From: Timema cristinae
Lineage: Eukaryota; Arthropoda; Insecta; Phasmatodea; Timematidae
Assembly (NCBI GenBank): GCA_039000515.1
Contig: JBCFYV010011135.1
Coordinates: 22,209,895-22,273,894, forward strand
Direction: 5' to 3'
DNA length: 64,000 nt
In this document: positions 56,990 to 64,000 of the stretch, piece after piece
Position numbering within the stretch: the stretch's first letter is position 1
Layout: every line of letters starts with the position of its first letter
Made by a program: the position numbers and the translations under genes
Notes under the pieces: generated by a model
Seen by the model: the letters and a program-made list of their open reading frames with translations, nothing else
The model's database searches: none
What the model was told of the DNA's origin: nothing

Positions 56990-58087
56990 CTACTCACAGG
57001 GTTTAAGCTGCGACACGTGGGCTCTGCGACAGGGTAATTTGGTGAGGGGGTCCACCAGTAGTACAGTCACGGGTGTTAAGAATTGACTGATTACCATTTG
57101 TTCTGACCACCTATAGGTTAACTTGGCCGCCACTCCTTCTGTTGCCTTGCTCAACGTGTGGAGCTCGTACCTTACTTTGTCTCCTACTTTATAGGGTACG
57201 GGTGCTCTTTGGGCGTTGTACCTTCGTGCGACTAGGTCTCGCGACTTCTTCAGTTCGTTAAACGCCACTTCCCATTTTTCCACCATTTTTTTGGGAGGTT
57301 CTTCCTCTAAAAACCCTGGATATAACTCCCAGCGCAGATTAATAGGTGACAACTGTTCATAACCTAATAACAATTCAGCGGGAGTAGTTTTGTGACTGGT
57401 GTGGGTTGCCGAGTTGAACGCCAATTGTAACCAAAGTAACGTGGTGTCCCATTTTCTATGAAATTGATGGTGATAAGCTATTAGAGCTGCTTTAAGGTTC
57501 TTATGAAAACGTTCCACGTGGTTCGGATTTGGATAAAATGGGCTAGTGGTGAAGTGTCTAATACCACTAGAAAAGCACATATCTTTGAATAAACGAGAGG
57601 TGAACTGGCTTCCATTGTCAGACACGATGGAACACGGAAAACCAAAGTTCTTGAAAACTTCCCTATTCAGGGCTTTGACTATTGAAGCGGACGTGGGGGC
57701 CCTCAACGGGATAAGCCAGACGAACTTTGAAAAGGCGTCTAATACAGTCAATAAAATAACATTGCCCTCACTGGATCTTGGCAAGGGACCGAACAGGTCT
57801 ACATATAACCTCTGCATAGGAAATTGTGCCACATCCGAGGATAAGAATCCGTACCTACGATTCTGGGCAGGTTTAGATCGCGAACAGACCTCACATGCTC
57901 GGACTCTGTCTCGTATGTCCTGTTCCATCTTGGGCCAAAAAAGTTGCTTCTTTACCTTGTTCACCGTTTTAGCCACCCCTAAGTGGGCGCCCGCCGGAGA
58001 CACGTGGAAATACTCGAAGAGTACCCGGGCGTGGGAATCGGGCACGCACACTTTCCAGCCGGTCGTTCTCGACGGTTTATGTAACAA
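56990..58087 (-). CDS. gypsy pol, integrase part
   Basis: 365 codons from the first Met, though the frame is open upstream to about 58240 and the real protein is part of pol. Visible: zinc-binding H-x-H (YFHVSPAGAHLG) with CEVC; catalytic D in LYVDLFGP, D in IVSDNGSQF, E in NHVERFHKNL; C-terminal chain with KVGDKVRYEL and VSQLK typical of insect gypsy integrases. All three catalytic acids are present. The end at 56990 is a natural stop; no chromodomain recognised. It is out of frame by one base with the RNase H part. Confidence 0.93.
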   Translation of the reverse strand: MLHKPSRTTGWKVCVPDSHARVLFEYFHVSPAGAHLGVAKTVNKVKKQLFWPKMEQDIRDRVRACEVCSRSKPAQNRRYGFLSSDVAQFPMQRLYVDLFGPLPRSSEGNVILLTVLDAFSKFVWLIPLRAPTSASIVKALNREVFKNFGFPCSIVSDNGSQFTSRLFKDMCFSSGIRHFTTSPFYPNPNHVERFHKNLKAALIAYHHQFHRKWDTTLLWLQLAFNSATHTSHKTTPAELLLGYEQLSPINLRWELYPGFLEEEPPKKMVEKWEVAFNELKKSRDLVARRYNAQRAPVPYKVGDKVRYELHTLSKATEGVAAKLTYRWSEQMVISQFLTPVTVLLVDPLTKLPCRRAHVSQLKPCE

Positions 58088-58140
58088 TATGTCGTCTTTG
58101 ATTTTGTAATCTTGTCTAGCCTCACCTTGGCCGAGACTGG

Positions 58141-59274
58141 TTATAATTTCTCGTAGTTTAGGGTCGGGAGTTCTGGCAACCCTGCTAATACTCCTACCGC
58201 TAACGATTCCTCCGTTGGGGGTTCCTTCCCCCCCTGTTTTCCTCGTTCCTTCTGCGGGGGTGTAAGCTCGACTTGTTCTCGTTCACCGTGCATCTGCGTA
58301 GGTCCGGGTTCTCTTCCCTGTTCTTCAAACATCCTTGAAAGAGTGTCCGCCACCACATTTTCTTTTCCAGGGATGTGGGTCAGCGAGTACCTTAGAACTT
58401 GTAGTTGAGCAATCCACCGAGCTATTTTTCCTATTTGCCTGGGATGATTCAATAGCCAAGACAAGGCGGAGTTATCCGTTTGAAGTTCGAACTCCCTGTG
58501 CTCTAAATACTGTCGGAACTTGTTCACTCCAAAAATGATACCCAACGCTTCCAGTTCGAAGGTGGGATAATTTTTCTCGTGTTGGTGCAGCGTTCGGCTG
58601 GCGTAGGCTACGGGTTGCAACCCCTCTTTGCTGCGTTGACACAATACCGCCCCTAATCCCGACGACGACGCGTCCGTTTGAAGAATAAACGGTTCCCGGA
58701 AGTTCGCCATTTTCAATATAGGTGGTCGCGAAAGTAGTCCTTTTAACTCTTGGAACGCTTCTTCGGCTTGCGAGTTCCACAGAAATGTTCCCTTATTTTT
58801 CTTTATCTGGTAGAGAGGAGAGGCGATCGACGCCAGATTGGGTATGAACCTTCCATAGAAATTGATCATGCCCAAAAACCTGGCTAGTTTCCTCGTATTG
58901 TTGGGGGTGGGAAAGTCTCGCACCACTCGCGTGCGTTCCGGGTTGACCGCTACTCCTTTACAAGAAATTATGTGGCCCAGGTACTCTATCTGCGTCACGG
59001 CCACCCTTAACTTCTTTGGATTGATGGTTAGGCCTGCTTCCCTTAATCTTCTGAACACTTCTCTCAGATGTTTTTCGTGTTCTTGGGCGTTTGCAGAATA
59101 AATTACAAGGTCGTCCAGATACGTAAATACGTACTCGAATTGTATGTCCCCAAATATGGTGTTCATCAATCGGCTGAGAGATTGTGCCCCATTGCACATT
59201 CCGAATGGGAGAAAATTGAATTCAAATAGCCCCACGGGCGTGATGAACGCCGTGTACGGTTTAGATGCCTCCGA
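58141..59274 (-). CDS. gypsy pol, RT (second half) and RNase H
   Basis: Contains the RT motif LPFGMCNGAQSLSRLMN, the catalytic YLDDLVIYS, the thumb region LGHIISCKGVAV and FLGMINFYGRFI, and RNase H with TDASSSGLGAVL, FELEALGI and TDNSALSWLL. A Met occurs at 59235 only because the frame is cut; the open frame begins near 59274. The Gln/Glu/Gly-rich tail runs to a stop at 58141 after a G7 run near 58230, where the frame most likely slipped. Confidence 0.93.
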   Translation of the reverse strand, partial: SEASKPYTAFITPVGLFEFNFLPFGMCNGAQSLSRLMNTIFGDIQFEYVFTYLDDLVIYSANAQEHEKHLREVFRRLREAGLTINPKKLRVAVTQIEYLGHIISCKGVAVNPERTRVVRDFPTPNNTRKLARFLGMINFYGRFIPNLASIASPLYQIKKNKGTFLWNSQAEEAFQELKGLLSRPPILKMANFREPFILQTDASSSGLGAVLCQRSKEGLQPVAYASRTLHQHEKNYPTFELEALGIIFGVNKFRQYLEHREFELQTDNSALSWLLNHPRQIGKIARWIAQLQVLRYSLTHIPGKENVVADTLSRMFEEQGREPGPTQMHGEREQVELTPPQKERGKQGGKEPPTEESLAVGVLAGLPELPTLNYEKL

Positions 59275-60608
59275 CAGGGAAGTTGGTAGTATGCCCTATT
59301 AAGATCCAACACCGTATATATCTTGGCCTCTCCCAAGTATTGAAAGGCCATTTCGATAGTTGGTAAGGGTGTCGCTTCAAACTTCACCTTGGCGTTCAAT
59401 TTCCTATAGTCGATGACCATCCTATTTTCCTTGTTTTCCTTCGTTACGAGAAAGGCTGGGGACGCATACGGACTTTTCGAGGGTCTGATAATTTCCTTTT
59501 TTATTAGTTCTTGGATGTGGTGCCTAAGTACTTGCAATTTGGGTGGCGCATAGTGGTACGGTTTAGAACGCACTGGGCAATCGTCGAGGAGTTCAATGTC
59601 TAAGGTGAGAACATGGGTCCTTCCTATTTTTTCACTTATTACGTCCGTATATTCACTCAGCACCTTATTAAAGCGTCCCGTGGATTTAGTCTCCACCGCT
59701 ACCGTTACCTCCCTCCGTTCAGGTAAGGGCTCTAATTCAAACTCTAGCTGGTTATCGAATTCAAAACACACCTTATTATTAGCGAAATCAATTTTCATCC
59801 CTGCGTCACGCATGAATCCGTGTCCTAATATAACCGGTGTCACCAAGGATTCCACAATCAGAAACCAAATATGCCACGCCCACCTGCCTATTTTGATATT
59901 TATCCTTGCTCTTTGTTTAACTTTTAAGGTTCTCGTGTCCGCTAAGACGCATTGTACGTCACATGGTGTAAGCCCTTTTAGTTTGTTTTTTTCTAGATTT
60001 TCATAGAACTCTATAGACATGATATTGCTAACTGAGCCCGTGTCCAAAAGAGCGATTGTATTTATTTTGCCAATATTTATATTCACTCCCTTTAGCGCGC
60101 CCTCGTGGTTGTGATTCACGAGTGGATTCAGCGGCGTGGATCGGTTGTTCGGACCACGCCTACTTAAAAAAAACTTCCCTTTACCTTGCTCCTTACCCCT
60201 TGGGTTTCTATTAGGGCAGTCACGGACCAAATGCGTAGTCGAAAAACAATTGAAGCATTTTCGAGTTTTTAGGGAGGAGATATTACCTTTTCTATCGCCT
60301 CTGACTGTTGGATTGTATGGTAATGTTTCCCTCTCCACCCTTCGTGCAAACGTGGGCTCCTCTTGGTATTGCCGGTTTTCCTGGTTACGCCGTCCGCCAA
60401 CACTGGGGTTCCTTCTAAGTTTATTTTCTTCGCTAAAGTGTCTATTGTAATTTTTTATTTCTTGTTGGCTCAATTCGAAACTTGCGGCCTCTTTCACTAA
60501 CTGAGGGACGGACTGTATCTGGGTTCTAGTTAAACTTATTTTAATATCGGGCCTTAGGTTGCGAAAAATTCGGTTCAGCTCCTGTTCCGGCGTGAACCCC
60601 CGTGCCTT
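59275..60608 (-). CDS. gypsy gag C-terminus, protease and RT (first half)
   Basis: Open frame from the break near 60606 to a break near 59275. In order: capsid end (EQELNRIFRNLRP), nucleocapsid zinc knuckle CFNCFSTTHLVRDC (C-x2-C-x4-H-x4-C), aspartic protease ALLDTGSVSNIM, and RT fingers with KEIIRPSKSPYASPAFLV and MVIDYRKLN up to TVLDLNRAYYQLP. Gag and pol are in the same frame here, so the element probably makes one polyprotein. A Met at 60497 is internal. Confidence 0.9.
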
Positions 60609-61525
60609 CTAATTAGAGTTTGCAATTCAGTTACATACTCCTGTACGGATTCCGTGGGTTTTTGTATCCTTCCCGGAATCTCCTCTTCTATTAACTCTTG
60701 GTAGTTAGTCTTTAAAAAATTAACTTTGAATAATGTTTGAAATTGCTCCCAATCGCGCCAGTTATGTTGATTGTTTCTCAACCACCGTAACCTACTTCCT
60801 TGAAAAATTTCGGGAAGCGCTTGTAATAACTCCTTATCGGTTAAATGGTAAGTGGCTTTAAGTTCATTTACTCTTTCTAAACAATCCACTGGGTCTGACT
60901 CCTCCCCAAAACGTACTCCCCATTTTCTCACTATACTCAAGACCGTAAACAGTCTGGATTTAACAACCTCATGCGGTTCCATTTGAATGGGATCAGTTAT
61001 AGGTGATTTGTCATTCTGGTTTTTTTTTATTTCAGTCGTGGGATCTCTTTCCACCCCCGAGCCCTCTGCTAGTCGGCTGGATAGCTCCTCTTCGTTACTA
61101 GAACGCGTGGGCTCCTTTTGGTGCCCCCTAAGCGACTTTACCTTTGCTTTGAGTTGTTCACATAATTTTAAACCAGCCTCTTTTCCTTCTATGAACTTAC
61201 TATCGTCTATGGTCGCCCTTTCTAGTCTCGACGAAAGATGTAACACGGTAGTTTCAAATTTCTTTATTTGACTCGGGGTAAGTTCTGTCTTGTCAGTTAG
61301 GTCTTTCTTTAGGGTATGTAACCTCCGTTCTACTTTGGGAACTTCATCTGATAGCGGAGGAATTAAGGCTGTTTTTACTATCGAGGCGTTTAAGTCTCTT
61401 TCCCTGTCTAATAGTAGGAGGAGTTGGCTGCGTAACCCATCCACCATATCTAACGGGGTTTCTCCACGAATTACGATCTCGTATTGTAGTTCATCTTTCA
61501 ACAACCTGTTTGGGTCCAAATCCAT
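60575..61525 (-). CDS. gypsy gag, N-terminal and capsid part
   Basis: Starts MDLDPNRLLKDELQYEIVIR; charged, helix-rich N-terminal half, then the capsid with RKWGVRFGEESDPVDCLERV and LPEIFQGSRLRWLRNN, which match retrotransposon gag proteins of insects. After VQEYVTELQTLIR the frame is lost by one base and stops at 60575; the same protein continues in the next frame. Confidence 0.9.
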   Translation of the reverse strand: MDLDPNRLLKDELQYEIVIRGETPLDMVDGLRSQLLLLLDRERDLNASIVKTALIPPLSDEVPKVERRLHTLKKDLTDKTELTPSQIKKFETTVLHLSSRLERATIDDSKFIEGKEAGLKLCEQLKAKVKSLRGHQKEPTRSSNEEELSSRLAEGSGVERDPTTEIKKNQNDKSPITDPIQMEPHEVVKSRLFTVLSIVRKWGVRFGEESDPVDCLERVNELKATYHLTDKELLQALPEIFQGSRLRWLRNNQHNWRDWEQFQTLFKVNFLKTNYQELIEEEIPGRIQKPTESVQEYVTELQTLIRRHGGSRRNRS

Positions 61526-62752
61526 GATGACGGCGAGTAGAATTAACTATTGGGTAAGAGTCTAGTCTACTATTCCTATGGGATTTTGAGATAATTTCCC
61601 TGGTTCGGCTTCTTCTCATCTACGCGTCCCCTATTCACTCTACGATGTTCGACCCTTACCTTCTTTTTCCCTTTTAACCTTACGCCGGCGCTTGCTCTAT
61701 TTGGCCTAGGTGATGTCCTAAACAATAGGTTCTCAATGTTAACGCGTAGCGCTAGCTAGACAACTGACCCCTTGACCTCGGCAACAGCGTCAAACGAAAC
61801 GTACACCTTTCGTTAGACCTTGTTTTCTTTTTAGTCTGTATTATTACCTAGTGGCTTCAACCCTATAGCGCTAAGCTTGTTTCTAAGAGTAAATAATACC
61901 TCATCAATGGTTTATAGTAAGGCTAAACCTTGGTGTATAGTAGTGTGAATGTTAGAAGGGACCTGACTCCTACGTATAACTTTTTTTCTACGTCACCAAA
62001 TCAATTGTTTTTAAGATGTTTCTTACCTATTAGACCAACGTTCAACAGTTTTATTTCAAAGAGGTAGTTAAGTCCAACTGGCCCCTAGAACCTATAGTTT
62101 ACTCATTTTGATTCCCATTAAACTCATCTAACCTTAAAAAAAGGAGAAATCACTCTTTATATTTATTATTGGTGAGTCCTGATTGAGATGGGTGTTGCCC
62201 ATCTACCACCCCTCCCCATCGAATGTGCCCACACTGGATTAAACATTTGGAGAATGGGTTGCTGGAACTTGATGACTGTACTTAGCTATTAGTGGTGATG
62301 TTGACTGGTAGATCCTGTAGGTCGTGCTTGTTGTTGATCCATTCTCGGGGTCGCTCGTTCGTGGCGAACCGCCGACCTTCCCGTTGTTTCCGAGTAGGGA
62401 TGCTTGTTGAATGGCCGTTTGGCCCCTTCGTTTGATGGCCCCTGGGCTGGATATGGTGAACACCTAACGGGCTCCAATCTGCTATGTGGTTCTGGTCTGC
62501 AACGTGTTGATCCGGCTGGTGATAGCGATATTGCCTCGCGCTGCCCTCCGGATTGTCGAGTCGTCATCTAATGGGTCACTTTCCACTTCTGGGACGGAAT
62601 TGTTGACGTCTTGCATGCTTGTGTATACTTGGATTTGGCTGATGGTTTTTCAAATTATCATGCGTTGTTTCTTTGTTGTCTGTTTCCATTATTCTCTGCT
62701 ACCATCAACTTGCAAATCATCTGATGGGTCAAACAAGTCGACTGTGTTCAAT
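61526..62752 (-). other. gypsy 5' leader
   Basis: About 1.2 kb between primer site and gag, unusually long. No convincing gene; overlapping frames at 62239-62567 lack known motifs. A second primer-site-like motif lies at 62694-62704. Confidence 0.6.
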
Positions 62753-62764
62753 GCTCTGCTACCA
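62753..62764 (-). other. Primer binding site (initiator Met tRNA type)
   Basis: One base inside the 5' LTR, the - strand reads TGGTAGCAGAGC, complementary to the 3' end of eukaryotic initiator tRNA-Met. Confidence 0.85.
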
Positions 62765-62765
62765 T

Positions 62766-63064
62766 TGTGCTGTGCTAGGTTCCATTTGAGGATCTTAATT
62801 AGAAGTAATAATCAAGCCGTGGATGGAAAGATACTTGTATAATTTATTTAAAGAATATACAACACACAGAAGACTTCCTTTGACTCGTGGGCGTGCACAT
62901 CGTTCGACGACTCCCAGACAAGACTAGCCATTCGGAGAGAGGTGTTGACTCTTTCAAGTCAGGCCAGTTAATCATCACACCTCTCGTCGCGTTAGCCCAC
63001 TCTGAGCCGAGCGCGACACAAGCGCTAGAGTTTGCAGAGCTCGCCACCCGATGCGCACGCCACA
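62766..63064 (-). repeat. 5' LTR of the gypsy element
   Basis: 299 bp; differs from the 3' LTR only at 62993. Starts tgtgctgtgctagg and ends gatgcgcacgccaca on the + strand. Confidence 0.96.
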
Positions 63065-63199
63065 ACGTGGAGTGTAATAAGAAATAGAGTTGTGGTTGAT
63101 ATGTTTCCACTTTATTTTATGATGGAAACTCCCTTTTTTTCTAGAAAAAAATATGGATTAAATTGCCGAGATATTGTTGTTGTTGTTGTTAAGTATGGT

Positions 63200-63360
63200 T
63201 CAATTAAAAATAAAAAATCATTATAAAATGTTTCCCGCCTGTAACCGGGTCAGTTTAGTAAAATGTCTTCATTTTCCACCATTCTTCTCCTCTAACTTAC
63301 ACACTTTCTGTTATCTACTTCTCTTAATCTCTTTCCTAGTCTCCCTTGAGGTAAATTCCT
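63200..63360 (-). pseudogene. LINE tail next to a foldback arm
   Basis: ccgggtcagtttagtaaaat and cttacacactttctgttatc match 42888-43000 (gctgggtcagttcagtaaaa, cttacacactttcttttatc), and are preceded, as there, by a foldback-arm-like aaaataaaaaatcattataa. A third copy of the LINE/foldback combination, without the tandem array. Confidence 0.6.
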
Positions 63361-63450
63361 ACTTAATTTAAAAGAATAGGATATTTAAATGCGGCTATAT
63401 CCCAACTTAGCTACTATATTAGCTAAGCTATTTAACATTCTTTAACCTTT

Positions 63451-63505
63451 TTTTTTTTTAGTACCGCGTTTTACAAACCGTTCGGTCTATACGCTTATAT
63501 ACTTA
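63451..63505 (-). mobile_element. SINE tail fragment
   Basis: T-run then agtaccgcgttttacaaacc and gttcggtctatacgcttata: the shared tail of a - strand SINE-B without body. Confidence 0.7.
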
Positions 63506-63506
63506 C

Positions 63507-63640
63507 TCGCTTTGCTTGTTGGGGGCTCCGCCCCCACCCCCCTGTGAGTTTTCTTTGCAAAGTGGATGTACACTAATGTGATTCCAGAGCCGTTTTTTGA
63601 TAGGCCTTACCGTTTAGACACAAGAGACCTCCAACTTTTC
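63507..63640 (-). repeat. Inverted copy of the 45770 repeat end
   Basis: ctcgctttgcttgttggggg, gctccgcccccac, gattccagagccgttttttg and aggccttaccgtttagacac match the end of the repeat at 45985-46125 in reverse. Confidence 0.65.
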
Positions 63641-63737
63641 AATGATAAGCTATTACGTATCTCAAAGGGTTATTGTTATTTCTAAATTTAAAATTTTCGC
63701 GTATTTAATGTACGCTCAATGTCAGTCATATGGGGTA

Positions 63738-63780
<43 letters not shown>

Positions 63781-64000
63781 GCACCGCGTCTTACTACCCG
63801 TTCGGGTTATACGCACTTACGCTAATGTGTAATGGTAGGGTGATTGTGAGATGAAAATGGTGGACCTACAGTTTAACGTGGAATCCGAACCACGGTGGCG
63901 GCCTGGCATTCCCCACATTCACAAGATGTCTTGTCAGAGGTGAAGGAAGGGTTTGGTAATCAGATAAATCTGTGCCGGGACCGAGGATTGAACCCCGGCC
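63738..64000 (-). mobile_element. SINE-A (short subfamily), cut by window end
   Basis: About fourteen ATT repeats, agcaccgcgtcttactaccc, then the whole body to the head at ttgaaccccggcc. The cggcc variant puts it with the copies at 5870, 27545, 48081 and 54269. Confidence 0.93.

Larger units (their letters stand above)
55468..63064 (-). mobile_element. Ty3/gypsy LTR retrotransposon, complete
   Basis: A 7,597-bp element with direct 299-bp LTRs beginning TG and ending CA, and the 4-bp target duplication acgt (55464-55467, 63065-63068). On the - strand: 5' LTR, initiator-Met-type primer site, a 1.2-kb leader, gag-pol in one reading direction (capsid, zinc knuckle, protease, RT, RNase H, integrase), a 1.2-kb 3' region with tandem repeats, polypurine tract, 3' LTR. 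No envelope gene is seen. The order RT-RNase H-integrase is that of Ty3/gypsy. It sits in the intron after channel exon D, antisense to the channel. Confidence 0.96.

Noticed and set aside
59275..60610. Programmed frameshift between gag and pol
   Set aside because: The shift near 60606 lies inside the capsid, before the zinc knuckle, and two more shifts interrupt RT and the RNase H/integrase link; accidental indels fit better.

Overview
Organism and setting. This is a stretch of a repeat-rich arthropod nuclear genome, probably an insect; the sequence alone does not give the species. Four spliced exons on the + strand encode part of the domain I voltage sensor and pore-loop region of a NaCP60E/DSC1/BSC1-type voltage-gated cation channel, an arthropod relative of the para sodium channel. 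Exons A, B and C lie at 32392-32600, 34350-34570 and 35266-35449; exon D lies 19.6 kb further on, at 55025-55102. Splice sites and intron phases agree throughout. The channel N-terminus and everything after the first half of the domain I pore loop lie outside, so the whole window may be intron plus four exons of one very long gene. Almost everything else is mobile or tandemly repeated DNA. Repeat families (names are mine). SINE-A (about 280 bp, ending in TAA repeats, at least 16 copies) and SINE-B (about 245 bp, ending in TAA or A runs, about 21 copies in subfamilies B1, B2, B3) have different tRNA-like heads (A box and B box) but share one 3' tail with a CCCGAACGGG hairpin; they were probably moved by the same LINE. 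SINE-D (about 300 bp, 2 copies) and other tRNA-like fragments are also present. DNA transposons: two copies of an internally deleted hAT element with CAGTGGCGG termini; a 1.48-kb element with 48-bp TIRs and TA flanks; and a decayed pogo/jerky-type transposon whose transposase ends in a PHD-like zinc finger. There is also a foldback repeat that, at three loci, carries a piece of a LINE ORF2 C-terminus. Layout. 1-1320: 46-bp minisatellite, LINE tail and foldback element. 1.9-9.9 kb: SINE-A/SINE-B field with nested copies. 10.1-11.6 kb: TA-flanked TIR element. 12-21 kb: LINE fragment, SINEs, hAT copy 1. 22-30.6 kb: AT-rich repeat G copies, TA-type microsatellites, hAT copy 2. 32.4-35.5 kb: exons A-C with a 42-bp minisatellite, SINE-D and a purine-rich tract between them. 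35.5-55.0 kb: the giant intron, with the pogo transposon at 37.6-40.7 kb, SINEs, a LINE/foldback composite and two inverted 19-bp minisatellite arrays just upstream of exon D. 55.47-63.06 kb: a complete Ty3/gypsy LTR retrotransposon on the - strand (299-bp LTRs differing at one base, 4-bp target duplication, gag-pol with three frame breaks). 63.1-64 kb: LINE tail, repeat fragments and a SINE-A cut by the window end. Only the channel exons look like a host gene; the rest records successive insertions, several with target-site duplications that set their relative order.
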